Source: Streptomyces sp. NBC_01669 (GTDB taxonomy: Bacteria; Actinomycetota; Actinomycetes; Streptomycetales; Streptomycetaceae). Taken from it: a DNA stretch of 64,000 nt. Made by a program: the position numbers and the translations under genes. Below are positions 1 to 8,086 of this stretch, in pieces; within the stretch, counting starts at the first letter, position 1, and each line of letters opens with the position of its first letter. The notes beneath the pieces are model-generated. The model was not told where the DNA came from, searched no databases, and saw only the letters and a program-made list of their open reading frames with translations. The stretch lies in assembly GCF_026339735.1 (NCBI RefSeq), contig NZ_JAPEQG010000001.1, positions 6,594,501-6,658,500 of the forward strand, read 5' to 3'.

Positions 1-281
1 TCATCGGCGGCCAGGTCCTGGAGTACACCGAGCTGGTGAAGAAGGACGGCCTCTCGCTGTCCTCCGACCCGTACGGCTCGGTGTTCTACCTGACCACCGG
101 CTTCCACGGTCTGCATGTGACAGGCGGTCTCATCGCCTTCCTGCTCGTTCTGGGCAGGACATACGCAGCCAAGAGGTTCACCCACGAACAGGCGACCGCC
201 GCCATCGTCGTGTCCTATTACTGGCACTTCGTCGATGTCGTGTGGATCGGCCTCTTCGCCACGATCTACATGATCAAGTAA
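1..281 (+). CDS. ctaE: Cytochrome c oxidase subunit III, C-terminal part (start lies outside the window)
   Basis: The gene enters from the left edge; the first complete codon is at 3 and the stop is TAA 279-281. The visible 92 residues hold the last helices of a heme-copper oxidase subunit III, with the typical motifs SVFYLTTGFHGLHVTGG and YYWHFVDVVWI. Subunit III is a membrane subunit of the aa3 oxidase that receives electrons from the bc1 complex. It lies directly upstream of qcrC, the usual actinobacterial ctaE-qcrCAB order, which fits the bc1-aa3 supercomplex of these bacteria. Confidence 0.95.
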   Translation, partial: IGGQVLEYTELVKKDGLSLSSDPYGSVFYLTTGFHGLHVTGGLIAFLLVLGRTYAAKRFTHEQATAAIVVSYYWHFVDVVWIGLFATIYMIK

Positions 282-343
282 CCGGGCTCGAACCCGAACC
301 ACATCCAGCATCGACGCAGAAGATCCTGACACCGGGGTAATCC

Positions 344-1153
344 GTGAAAAAGCTCTCCGCACGACGACGCCATCCGTTGGCGGCGGTCGTCGTACTACTC
401 CTCGCGCTGGCGGCCACTGGGGGGCTGTACGCCGCGTTTGCGCCCGCGAGTAAGGCGCAGGCCGACGACACCGCCCAGTCCCTCGCCATTGATGAGGGCA
501 AGAAGCTGTACTCCGTCGGTTGCGCCAGCTGCCACGGAACCGGCGGTCAGGGCACCACCGACGGGCCGAGCCTGGTCGGCGTGGGCTCCGCCGCCGTCGA
601 CTTCCAGGTCGGCACCGGCCGTATGCCGGCGCAGCAGCCGGGTGCCCAGGTACCGAAGAAGAAGGTCATCTACACCCAGGCCGAGATCGATCAGCTCGCG
701 GCGTACGTCGCGTCGCTCGGCGCCGGCCCGATCGTGCCGACCAAGGACCAGGTCAGCCCTGACGGTGCGGACATCGCCAAGGGTGGCGAGCTGTTCCGTA
801 CCAACTGCGCGCAGTGCCACAACTTCACCGGCGAGGGCGGTGCGCTGACGAAGGGCAAGTACGCGCCCAGCCTTGAGGACGTGGACCCGAAGCACGTGTA
901 CGAGGCCATGCAGACCGGCCCGCAGAACATGCCGTCCTTCCCCGACACGACGATGCCCGAGCAGCAGAAGCGGGACATCATCGCGTACATCAAGACCGTG
1001 AACAGCGCCGAGTCGGAGACCCCTGGTGGCCTCAAGCTGGGCGGGCTCGGTCCGGTCAGCGAGGGTCTGTTCGCCTGGATCTTCGGGCTCGGCGCACTGA
1101 TCGCAGTTGCCGTTTGGGTCGCGGCCCACACCGCTAAGGCCAAGAAGTCATGA
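344..1153 (+). CDS. qcrC: Cytochrome bc1 complex diheme cytochrome c subunit QcrC
   Basis: This 269-residue membrane-anchored diheme cytochrome c passes electrons from the Rieske centre to the aa3 oxidase. Two heme-binding CxxCH motifs are visible: C60-A-S-C63-H64 and C155-A-Q-C158-H159. One hydrophobic segment lies near residues 11-32 (signal anchor) and another near 241-261 just before the Lys-rich end, the layout known for actinobacterial QcrC, which replaces both cytochrome c1 and soluble cytochrome c. The start is GTG 344. The stop overlaps the next start as ATGA at 1150-1153, so qcrC and qcrA are probably translationally coupled. Confidence 0.96.
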   Translation: MKKLSARRRHPLAAVVVLLLALAATGGLYAAFAPASKAQADDTAQSLAIDEGKKLYSVGCASCHGTGGQGTTDGPSLVGVGSAAVDFQVGTGRMPAQQPGAQVPKKKVIYTQAEIDQLAAYVASLGAGPIVPTKDQVSPDGADIAKGGELFRTNCAQCHNFTGEGGALTKGKYAPSLEDVDPKHVYEAMQTGPQNMPSFPDTTMPEQQKRDIIAYIKTVNSAESETPGGLKLGGLGPVSEGLFAWIFGLGALIAVAVWVAAHTAKAKKS

Positions 1154-2202
1154 GTAGCCAAGAGATTCCAGAAGAGAACCTGCCTGCTGAGCAGGGCACC
1201 GCGCACACCGCGGTAGGGGTCGCGGACGACCCGTTCGCAGACCCGGGGCTGCCGGCTCACAAGCCGCGCATCCAGGACATCGACGAACGGGCCGCGAAGC
1301 GGTCGGAGCGCACGGTCGCGCTCCTGTTCGTGCTGTCCATGGTGGCGACGGTCGGCTTCATCGCCTCGTACGTCATCTTCCCGGTCGACAAGATCGTGTA
1401 CATCTGGCCGTTCGGTCACGTGAGCGCGCTCAACTTCTCCCTGGGTCTGACCCTGGGCGTGGCCCTCTTCACGATCGGAGCGGGCGCCGTCCACTGGGCG
1501 CGCACGCTGATGTCCGACGTGGAGGTGGCGGACGACCGCCACGCCATCGCGGCCGAGCCCGAGGTCAAGGCGAAGGTTCTCGCCGACTTCGCGGCGGGTG
1601 CCGAGGAGTCCGCGCTCGGCCGGCGCAAGCTGATCCGCAACACCATGTTCGGTGCGCTGGCCCTGGTGCCGCTCTCCGGCGTGGTCCTGCTGCGCGACCT
1701 CGGTCCGCTGCCGGAGAAGAAGCTCCGCAACACCCTGTGGGCCAAGGGCAAGCAGCTCATCAACATGAACACGATGGAGCCGCTGCGTCCCGAGGACGTT
1801 GCCGTCGGTTCGCTGACCTTCGCCATGCCCGAGGGCCTGGAGGAGGACGCTCACGACTTCCAGACGCAGATCGCCAAGGCTGCGCTGATGATCATCCGTA
1901 TCCAGCCGGAGAACATCAAGGACAAGCGCGAGCGCGAGTGGGCCCACGAGGGCATCGTGGCCTTCTCGAAGATCTGCACCCACGTCGGCTGCCCGATCAG
2001 CCTGTACGAGCAGCAGACGCACCATGTGCTCTGCCCGTGCCACCAGTCCACCTTCGACCTCTCCGACGGCGCCCGCGTCATCTTCGGTCCGGCCGGTCAC
2101 GCCCTTCCGCAGCTGCGGATCGGTGTGAACGCCGAGGGCAACCTCGAAGCGCTCGGTGACTTCGAAGAGCCCGTCGGTCCTGCCTTCTGGGAGCGCGGAT
2201 GA
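1150..2202 (+). CDS. qcrA: Cytochrome bc1 complex Rieske iron-sulfur subunit QcrA
   Basis: The 350-residue protein is the Rieske [2Fe-2S] subunit. The cluster ligands sit in CTHVGC (C276, H278) and CPCH (C295, H298), with C281 and C297 forming the expected disulfide. Unlike the single-helix Rieske proteins of proteobacteria it has three predicted membrane segments (about 55-78, 94-116 and 165-182). The third is preceded by a twin-arginine stretch, G157-R158-R159-K160. In Streptomyces the homologous protein is known to be inserted by Sec and then Tat, and this sequence fits that. It overlaps its neighbours by ATGA at both ends. Confidence 0.96.
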   Translation: MSSQEIPEENLPAEQGTAHTAVGVADDPFADPGLPAHKPRIQDIDERAAKRSERTVALLFVLSMVATVGFIASYVIFPVDKIVYIWPFGHVSALNFSLGLTLGVALFTIGAGAVHWARTLMSDVEVADDRHAIAAEPEVKAKVLADFAAGAEESALGRRKLIRNTMFGALALVPLSGVVLLRDLGPLPEKKLRNTLWAKGKQLINMNTMEPLRPEDVAVGSLTFAMPEGLEEDAHDFQTQIAKAALMIIRIQPENIKDKREREWAHEGIVAFSKICTHVGCPISLYEQQTHHVLCPCHQSTFDLSDGARVIFGPAGHALPQLRIGVNAEGNLEALGDFEEPVGPAFWERG

Positions 2203-3848
2203 GTACTGCGACCACGAACACGTCTGGTGCTGCCGCACCGGGCAATCGCAAGGCGCCCGCCGGTGAGCGGGTGGCCGACTGGGCGGACGGCCGGCTCGGG
2301 ATCTACTCCCTGGCCAAGGCCAACATGCGCAAGATCTTCCCGGACCACTGGTCCTTCATGCTCGGTGAGATCGCCCTCTACAGCTTCATCATCATCATCC
2401 TCACGGGTGTGTATCTGACGCTGTTCTTCCACCCGAGCATGAACGAAGTCGTGTACCACGGCTCGTACGAGCCGATGCAGGGCATCCGGATGTCCGAGGC
2501 CTACGCCTCGACGCTGGACATCAGCTTCGACGTCCGCGGTGGCCTCCTGGTCCGCCAGATCCACCACTGGGCCGCGCTGATCTTCCTGGCCGGCATGTTC
2601 GTGCACATGATGCGCGTGTTCTTCACGGGTGCGTTCCGCAAGCCGCGTGAGATCAACTGGCTCTTCGGCTTCCTGCTGTTCGTCCTGGGCATGTTCACCG
2701 GTTTCACCGGCTACTCGCTCCCGGACGACCTGCTCTCCGGTACGGGTGTCCGCTTCACCCAGGGCGCGATCCTGTCCATGCCGATCGTCGGCACGTACAT
2801 CTCGATGTTCCTGTTCGGCGGGGAGTTCCCGGGCGGCGACTTCGTCGCGCGTTTCTACTCGATCCACATCCTGCTGCTGCCGGGCATCATGCTCGGGCTG
2901 CTGGTGGCCCACCTGATCCTGGTCTTCTACCACAAGCACACGCAGTTCGCGGGTCCCGGCCGGACGAACAAGAACGTCGTCGGCATGCCGCTGCTGCCGG
3001 TCTACATGGCGAAGGCCGGAGGCTTCTTCTTCCTGGTCTTCGGTGTCATCGCCGTCATCGCGGCCATCGCCTCGATCAACCCGATCTGGGCCATCGGCCC
3101 GTACCGCCCGGACCAGGTGTCCACCGGCGCCCAGCCCGACTGGTACATGGGCTTCGCCGAGGGTCTGATCCGAGTGATGCCGGGCTGGGAGATCAACCTC
3201 TGGGGTCACACGCTCGTCCTGGGTGTGTTCATCCCGCTGATGGCCTTCGGTCTGGTACTCGCCATCATCGCGGTCTACCCGTTCGTCGAGTCCTGGGTGA
3301 CCGGGGACAAGCGCGAGCACCACATCCTGGACCGCCCGCGCAACGCCCCGACCCGGACGGCCTTCGGCGTCGCCTGGATCACCGAGTACGTCATCGTCTT
3401 CATCGGCGGTGGCAACGACCTCTGGGCCACGCACTTCCACCTCTCGCTGAACGCCATCTCGTGGTTCGTCCGGATCTTCATCTTCGTGGGGCCGGTCGTC
3501 GCGTTCATCGTGACGAAGCGGATCTGCCTCGGCCTTCAGCGCCGGGACAAGGAGAAGGTGCTGCACGGACGCGAGTCCGGCATCATCAAGCGCCTGCCGC
3601 ACGGTGAGTTCGTCGAGATCCACGAGCCGCTCGGTCCCGAGCAGCTGCACACGCTCACCGCGCACGAGCAGTACAAGCCGGTCGAGATCGGCCCGACGGT
3701 CGACGAGAACGGTGTCGAGCGCAAGGTGCCCGCGATGCAGAAGCTGCGGGCCAAGCTCAGCAAGGGCTACTTCGGCGAGCACAACCAGATCGAAAAGCCC
3801 ACCGTCGAGGAGTACAAGGAGATCACCAGCGGCCACGGCCACCACTGA
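2199..3848 (+). CDS. qcrB: Cytochrome bc1 complex cytochrome b subunit QcrB
   Basis: The 549-residue multi-span protein is the quinol-oxidising cytochrome b. The bis-heme histidines are visible as H122/H136 on one helix and H223/H238 on another. The quinol-site PEWY motif appears as PDWY near residues 312-315. The last 120 or so residues form a polar cytoplasmic tail, longer than in mitochondrial cytochrome b, as usual in actinobacteria. It starts inside the qcrA stop (ATGA 2199-2202) and is followed by a hairpin terminator. The corresponding mycobacterial subunit is the target of Q203-type inhibitors. Confidence 0.96.
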   Translation: MSTATTNTSGAAAPGNRKAPAGERVADWADGRLGIYSLAKANMRKIFPDHWSFMLGEIALYSFIIIILTGVYLTLFFHPSMNEVVYHGSYEPMQGIRMSEAYASTLDISFDVRGGLLVRQIHHWAALIFLAGMFVHMMRVFFTGAFRKPREINWLFGFLLFVLGMFTGFTGYSLPDDLLSGTGVRFTQGAILSMPIVGTYISMFLFGGEFPGGDFVARFYSIHILLLPGIMLGLLVAHLILVFYHKHTQFAGPGRTNKNVVGMPLLPVYMAKAGGFFFLVFGVIAVIAAIASINPIWAIGPYRPDQVSTGAQPDWYMGFAEGLIRVMPGWEINLWGHTLVLGVFIPLMAFGLVLAIIAVYPFVESWVTGDKREHHILDRPRNAPTRTAFGVAWITEYVIVFIGGGNDLWATHFHLSLNAISWFVRIFIFVGPVVAFIVTKRICLGLQRRDKEKVLHGRESGIIKRLPHGEFVEIHEPLGPEQLHTLTAHEQYKPVEIGPTVDENGVERKVPAMQKLRAKLSKGYFGEHNQIEKPTVEEYKEITSGHGHH

Positions 3849-3873
3849 TCACCTGAACTGATCGCCACAGCAG

Positions 3874-3902
3874 GAGCCCCGTCCATTCGATGGACGGGGC
3901 TC
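3874..3902 (+). terminator. Rho-independent-type terminator after qcrB
   Basis: A perfect 12-bp stem (GAGCCCCGTCCA 3874-3885 with 3891-3902) and 5-nt loop lie 25 bases after the qcrB stop. Only a short T-rich stretch follows, as is common in Streptomyces. It would close the ctaE-qcrCAB transcript before trpD. Confidence 0.8.
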
Positions 3903-3972
3903 TTCGCTGTCCGTGGGGCTCGATAGGGTGGGGTGTATCCCCTTTATCGGCTGTGGACCCCAGGAGCGGACC

Positions 3973-5037
3973 ATGAACGTTGTGACCCCGATCGGCGGCG
4001 ACAGCGTGGCGGCTCGTTCCTGGCCGGGCGTGCTGAACCCGCTGCTGCGTGGCGAGGACCTGACCGCCGACGACACCGCGTGGGCGATGGACAGCATCAT
4101 GAGCGGCGAGGCGACCGACGTGCAGATCGCCGGTTTCGCCGTCGCCCTGCGGGCCAAGGGCGAGACCGTCGACGAGGTCACCGGACTCGTCCGCGCGATG
4201 TACGAGCACGCGACCACGATCCACGTGCCGGGCCGCACGGTCGACATCGTCGGCACCGGCGGCGACCTCGCCAAGACGGTCAACATCTCCACGATGTCCG
4301 CGATCGTCGTCGCGGGCACGGGCGCCAAGGTCGTCAAGCACGGCAACCGGGCCTCCTCCTCGGCCAGCGGCGCCTCCGACGTCCTGGAGAAGCTCGGCGT
4401 CAACCTGGAGCTGACCCCGCAGCGGGTCGTCGAGGTGGCGGAGGAAGCCGGCATCACCTTCTGCTTCGCGGTGAAGTTCCACCCCGCCCTGCGGTACGCG
4501 GCGAAGGCCCGCAAGGAGCTCGGCGCGCAGACCACGTTCAACATCCTCGGGCCGCTCACCAACCCGGCGCAGGTGCGCTCCCAGGCCATCGGTGTCGCCG
4601 ATCCGAAGATGGCTCCCATCGTCGCGGGCGTGCTCGCGGAGCGCGGCAACTCCGCGCTCGTCTTCCGCGGCGACGACGGCCTGGACGAGCTGACGACCAC
4701 GGCGACGTCCCGGGTCTGGGTGGTCCGCGACGGAGAGGTGCGCGAGGAGGCGTTCGACCCGCGCGACGTCGGTCTGCAGCTGGTCCCCGTCGAGGCGCTG
4801 CGCGGTGCCGACGCGTCGTACAACGCCGATGTGGCCCGCCGGCTGCTGGCCGGCGAGACCGGCCCGGTACGCGAAGCGGTGCTGCTCAACTCGGCGGCGG
4901 CGCTGGTGGCGCTGGACCCGGGCGAGGGCACGCTGAACGAGCAGCTCGCCGCCGGAATGGCGAAGGCCGCCGAATCCATCGACTCGGGCGCGGCCCGGGC
5001 GGCGCTGGAGCGCTGGGTGGCGGTCAGCAACACCTGA
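3973..5037 (+). CDS. trpD: Anthranilate phosphoribosyltransferase
   Basis: The 354-residue enzyme joins anthranilate and PRPP, the second step of tryptophan synthesis. The PRPP loop is seen as VGTGGDLAKTVNISTMSA, followed by the KHGNRASSS motif that lines the active site, and NPAQV further on. The start ATG 3973 follows AGGAG at 3962-3966; an in-frame GTG further upstream lacks a binding site. The gene stands alone between two terminators, away from the other trp gene here (trpEG near 31 kb). The same bc1-trpD order occurs in mycobacteria. Confidence 0.93.
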   Translation: MNVVTPIGGDSVAARSWPGVLNPLLRGEDLTADDTAWAMDSIMSGEATDVQIAGFAVALRAKGETVDEVTGLVRAMYEHATTIHVPGRTVDIVGTGGDLAKTVNISTMSAIVVAGTGAKVVKHGNRASSSASGASDVLEKLGVNLELTPQRVVEVAEEAGITFCFAVKFHPALRYAAKARKELGAQTTFNILGPLTNPAQVRSQAIGVADPKMAPIVAGVLAERGNSALVFRGDDGLDELTTTATSRVWVVRDGEVREEAFDPRDVGLQLVPVEALRGADASYNADVARRLLAGETGPVREAVLLNSAAALVALDPGEGTLNEQLAAGMAKAAESIDSGAARAALERWVAVSNT

Positions 5038-5058
5038 CCGTACGGAAATGCGGCACAG

Positions 5059-5085
5059 GGCGCAGTCCAGATCTTGGACTGCGCC
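5059..5085 (+). terminator. Hairpin terminator after trpD
   Basis: GGCGCAGTCCA at 5059-5069 pairs perfectly with 5075-5085 around a 5-nt loop, 21 bases after the trpD stop. It separates trpD from the promoter and riboswitch that follow. Confidence 0.75.
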
Positions 5086-5113
5086 TTGCACGTCGGCGCA
5101 CGTATGGCAGGAT
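5086..5113 (+). promoter_or_regulatory. Predicted promoter of the SAM-IV leader
   Basis: TTGCAC (5086-5091), a 16-base spacer and CAGGAT (5108-5113) resemble a vegetative promoter. Transcription would start near 5120-5121, exactly at the first base of the riboswitch fold at 5122, which supports the call. Confidence 0.5.
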
Positions 5114-5121
5114 GCTGGTCA

Positions 5122-5240
5122 GGTCATGAGTGACAGCGACTACGGCCCCGGCCCGCTGTCCGGCAACCCTCCGTCCGTGGCGGGGTGCCCCGGGTGAAGA
5201 CCAGGCCGTAGGCAGCGAGGTCTGCGGCAAGCGCGGACCC
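5122..5240 (+). ncRNA. SAM-IV riboswitch
   Basis: The RNA begins GGTCATGAGTGACAGCG and continues with the conserved core CCGGCAACCCTCC, GGGGTGCCCCGGGTGA, GACCAGG and GGCAAGCGCGG. These match the SAM-IV aptamer known from actinobacteria, a relative of SAM-I that binds S-adenosylmethionine. It precedes the class V aminotransferase at 5413. The likely output region (5283-5328) holds a mini-ORF and a hairpin. SAM-IV switches normally repress sulfur-metabolism genes when SAM is plentiful. The 3' end is approximate. Confidence 0.85.
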
Positions 5241-5294
5241 CTCGACATCTGTGAATGTCACATCCCTGGGGTCCTGGTCCTCAAGGAGCCTCTT

Positions 5295-5315
5295 GTGAGC
5301 AAGCGAATGCGATAG
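5295..5315 (+). CDS. Six-codon mini-ORF in the SAM-IV leader (speculative)
   Basis: AAGGAG (5283-5288) lies 6 bases before GTG 5295, which opens a frame encoding MSKRMR and ending at TAG 5313-5315. The stop codon lies on the 5' edge of a hairpin (AGGGCC 5314-5319, loop CAA, GGCCCT 5323-5328). A ribosome stopping here would melt that hairpin. The site may be a leader peptide or an anti-anti-structure; only its position and binding site support it. Confidence 0.35.
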   Translation: MSKRMR

Positions 5316-5328
5316 GGCCCAAGGCCCT
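5314..5328 (+). promoter_or_regulatory. Short hairpin in the riboswitch expression region
   Basis: AGGGCC and GGCCCT form a 6-bp stem with a CAA loop, followed within about 20 bases by a pyrimidine-rich tract (CCCTTTTCTTCTTCC). It could be a weak terminator serving the SAM-IV switch, about 85 bases before the coding start. Confidence 0.4.
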
Positions 5329-5412
5329 TCTCCGCACACCCTTTTCTTCTTCCTGCGCTGCAGCGTTTTCCGCCGGCGCAGTGAATTCGCCTGCCTCTTA
5401 CGGGAGTTCGCC

Positions 5413-6828
5413 ATGTCTGTCTTCACCGCTGCCGCCGACCAGTCCGTTTGTACCCCGCTGCCCGTTCTGGGACGAGATGTGACCGTTCCTCTGGTGACCG
5501 GTGGTGAAGTCACGTACGCCGCCCTCGACTACGCGGCCAGCGCCCCGGCCCTGCAGCGCGTGTGGGACGACGTCGCCGCGTACGCCCCGTACTACGGCAG
5601 CGTCCACCGCGGTGCCGGCTACCTCTCGCAGCTCTCCACGGACCTCTTCGAGAACAGCCGCAAGACCGTCGCGGAGTTCCTCGGCTGCCGCGCCGAGGAC
5701 CAGGTGATCTTCACCCGGTCGACGACGGACTCGCTGAACCTGCTGGCCGCGGTGATCCCCGCCGACTGCCAGGTCTTCGTGTTCGAGACCGAGCACCATG
5801 CCTCGCTGCTGCCCTGGCGCGACGCCCGCGTCACCTACCTCAACGCCCCGCGCACCCCGGCCCAGGCCGTCGAGACACTGGAGCGGGCGCTCGCCGACCG
5901 CGACCCTTCCCCGAGCTCTCAACTCCGTTCGAGCAGGGGAGGCCCCACCGGTCCGGCGCTGGTCTGCGTCACCGGCGCCTCCAACGTCACCGGTGAGCTG
6001 TGGCCGGTGAAGGAGTTGGCCGCCGCCGCCCACGCGCACGGCGCCCGGATCGTGCTCGACGCCGCGCAGCTCGCCCCGCACCACCCGGTGGACATCGAGG
6101 AGCTCGACGTCGACTGGGTCGCCTTCTCCGGACACAAGCTGTACGCGCCGTTCGGCTCCGGTGTCCTCGCGGGCCGCGCCGACTGGCTGCAGGACGCCGA
6201 GCCGTACCTGGCCGGCGGCGGTGCCTCGCGGAAGGTCGCCCGGCGCACCGACGGCGGTGTGGACGTGGAGTGGCACTCGACCGCCGCCCGGCACGAGGCC
6301 GGTTCGCCCAACGTCATCGGTGTCTACTCCATCGCCTCCGCCTGCAAGGCCCTCACCGAGGCCGGTTTCGACCGGCTCGTCGCCCGTGAGCAGCAGCTCG
6401 TCACCCGGGTCCGCGAAGGCCTCGAAGAGGTCCCCCAGGTCAAGGTGCTGTCGCTGTTCGGCGACGACGCCCCGCGGGTCGGCGTCATCTCCTTCGTGGT
6501 GGAGGGCTGGAACAGCTCGCACTTCGCCGCGGCGCTCTCCGCCGAGTACGGCATCGGGGTGCGCGACGGACTGTTCTGCGCCCACCCGCTGGTCCGCACC
6601 CTGCTGGGCAGCGACCCGCAGGACCCGGGCGAGTGCGGTGCGCCGGAGGCCGAGCCGGGCGAGCGGTCGCTCAACGCGATCCGGGTCAGTTTCGGCGCCG
6701 GTACGCCGGACGAGCACATCGAGCGTTTCGTCCGCGCGGTCAAGGAACTGGTGAGCAAGGGCGCCCAGTGGACGTACCGCACCGAGGACGGCCGCTGTGT
6801 CCCGGACCGGGGCGCGGCGCAGGTCTGA
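5413..6828 (+). CDS. Class V aminotransferase family PLP enzyme (cysteine desulfurase/epimerase-like)
   Basis: This 471-residue fold-type I PLP enzyme has ETEHHASLLPW near 126-136 for cofactor stacking, D216 and Q219 in VLDAAQ for the pyridine ring, and the Schiff-base lysine K242 in SGHKLY. The exact reaction is unknown; relatives include cysteine desulfurases and isopenicillin N epimerase-like proteins. The SAM-IV riboswitch upstream suggests a sulfur amino acid role. GGGAG precedes ATG 5413. Residues about 164-182 are a Ser/Arg/Pro-rich insert encoded by a palindromic repeat (5908-5940). A perfect hairpin follows the stop. Confidence 0.85.
   Translation: MSVFTAAADQSVCTPLPVLGRDVTVPLVTGGEVTYAALDYAASAPALQRVWDDVAAYAPYYGSVHRGAGYLSQLSTDLFENSRKTVAEFLGCRAEDQVIFTRSTTDSLNLLAAVIPADCQVFVFETEHHASLLPWRDARVTYLNAPRTPAQAVETLERALADRDPSPSSQLRSSRGGPTGPALVCVTGASNVTGELWPVKELAAAAHAHGARIVLDAAQLAPHHPVDIEELDVDWVAFSGHKLYAPFGSGVLAGRADWLQDAEPYLAGGGASRKVARRTDGGVDVEWHSTAARHEAGSPNVIGVYSIASACKALTEAGFDRLVAREQQLVTRVREGLEEVPQVKVLSLFGDDAPRVGVISFVVEGWNSSHFAAALSAEYGIGVRDGLFCAHPLVRTLLGSDPQDPGECGAPEAEPGERSLNAIRVSFGAGTPDEHIERFVRAVKELVSKGAQWTYRTEDGRCVPDRGAAQV
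5908..5940. repeat. Palindromic Streptomyces-type repeat inserted in frame inside a gene
   Basis: TCCCC (5908-5912) pairs with GGGGA (5936-5940) and GCTC (5915-5918) with GAGC (5931-5934), giving a bulged hairpin with a 12-nt loop. From memory, near copies of this element are dispersed in Streptomyces genomes, mostly between genes. Here it lies inside the class V aminotransferase coding sequence and keeps the frame. Confidence 0.6.
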
Positions 6829-6844
6829 CGGGCCCGTCACACTT

Positions 6845-6880
6845 CGGCCGGGGACGGGCAGCACTGCCCGTCCCCGGCCG
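6845..6880. terminator. Bidirectional terminator between convergent genes
   Basis: A perfect 16-bp stem (6845-6860 with 6865-6880) and GCAC loop lie between the stop of the aminotransferase (6828) and the stop of the Lrp-like gene (6896), serving both strands. Confidence 0.85.
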
Positions 6881-6895
6881 GAGCATGACGCGAAC

Positions 6896-7177
6896 CTACG
6901 CGTCGAGACCGATGGCGAAGGCCGCCTCCAGGTCGTGCTGCGAGTACGTACGGAACGCGACATGTGTGTCGGTGCCCTCGACACCCGGGATCTTGCTGAT
7001 CCGGCCGGGGATGACGTCCGCGAGGTCGTCGTGCCTGGCCACTCGGACCATGGCGATCAGGTCGTACGTACCGGTGACCGAGAAGACCTCGCTGACATTG
7101 TCCAGCGCGGCGATGGCCTCGGCGATCTCCGGAATCCGGTCCACGCTGGTTTTGATGAGCACGATCGCGGTGATCAC
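6896..7177 (-). CDS. Stand-alone Lrp/AsnC ligand-binding (RAM) domain protein
   Basis: The 93-residue protein contains only the beta-alpha-beta-beta-alpha-beta RAM domain of Lrp/AsnC regulators (start MITAIVLIKT, core VFSVTGTYDLIAMVRV) and no helix-turn-helix. Such proteins form ring oligomers that bind amino acids or similar small molecules; the ligand is not known here. Its GTG start overlaps the rhomboid protease stop as GTGA (7174-7177), so the two are probably translationally coupled. Confidence 0.85.
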   Translation of the reverse strand: MITAIVLIKTSVDRIPEIAEAIAALDNVSEVFSVTGTYDLIAMVRVARHDDLADVIPGRISKIPGVEGTDTHVAFRTYSQHDLEAAFAIGLDA

Positions 7178-7923
7178 GGCTGGCTTTCTCCCTCGGTGGC
7201 CGTGGCTGGAGCCTTCACTCTAGCCCTACGGCCGTAGCGTCCCCAGGCGTAGGCGAAGCCGCAGACGAAGCCGACCACATGGGCGAGATACGCCACCCCG
7301 GGACCGCTGCCCGCGCCCTGCGCCGCCATCCACTGCAGCACGAACCAGAAGATCAGCACGATCCAGGCGGGAAAGCGCAGCGGGAGGAAGAGCAGGAACG
7401 GGAAGAGGCTGGTCACCCGCGCCCTGGGGAACAGGTAGAGGAACGCCCCGAGCACCGCGGAGATCGCCCCTGACGCGCCGACGAGGGTCTGGTCGGAGCT
7501 CGCGTGGGCCGCCGCGTAGGCCAGCAGTGCGAGATAGCCGCAGCCGAGGTAGAAGAAGGTGAATTCGGCACGGCCCATCCGCTCCTCGACCATGGCCCCG
7601 AACACGTACAGGAAGAGCATGTTGCCGAGCAGATGCAGCCAGCTGCCGTGCACGAACAGTGCGGTCAGAGGGGTGAGCAGGGCCTGCGCGGAGCCCGCCC
7701 ACAGCTCGCTCGGGATCACCCCCCAGCGCTCGAAGTACCCGGCCTGGGCGGCGAGCAGGGTGTCGGCGGTGCCGTATGTGCGGTTGAAGCCGGAGAGCGG
7801 GCTGATCAGGAAGACGGCGCAGCACAGGGCGATGAGGGCATACGTCACCTGCGCACCGGCCGCGGTGGCGGCGCGCAGGAGCCTGCCGGTCACTCCGCCT
7901 CTCGCTGCCCGCCGATCGATCAT
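7174..7923 (-). CDS. Rhomboid family intramembrane serine protease
   Basis: About 249 residues with six or more hydrophobic spans. The catalytic serine lies in GASGAISA and the partner histidine in LAHVVGF, the rhomboid dyad; a conserved HGSWLHLLGNMLFL segment precedes them. It cleaves membrane proteins within the bilayer; the substrate is unknown. I chose ATG 7923; an in-frame TTG at 7941 would add six residues, and neither has a clear binding site. Its stop overlaps the start of the Lrp-like gene, forming a two-gene operon. Confidence 0.88.
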   Translation of the reverse strand: MIDRRAARGGVTGRLLRAATAAGAQVTYALIALCCAVFLISPLSGFNRTYGTADTLLAAQAGYFERWGVIPSELWAGSAQALLTPLTALFVHGSWLHLLGNMLFLYVFGAMVEERMGRAEFTFFYLGCGYLALLAYAAAHASSDQTLVGASGAISAVLGAFLYLFPRARVTSLFPFLLFLPLRFPAWIVLIFWFVLQWMAAQGAGSGPGVAYLAHVVGFVCGFAYAWGRYGRRARVKAPATATEGESQP

Positions 7924-8086
7924 GAACAGAGCATGACGCAAGGTGACGGAACGGGACAGACCGCCTCGCCGTGTCTATGGGTATGTGCAAGGCCGTAGGG
8001 TTACAGCAGGACATCCGCAGTTCGACGGCGCACCGCGAGATCCTGTGCAGACAGCAGCACCACGCTCGACGAAAGAGGACGCAACG

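Noticed and set aside
5130..5315. A 61-residue protein encoded across the SAM-IV leader
   Set aside because: It starts inside the riboswitch aptamer, where conserved RNA bases explain the sequence; only its last six codons have an independent ribosome binding site.
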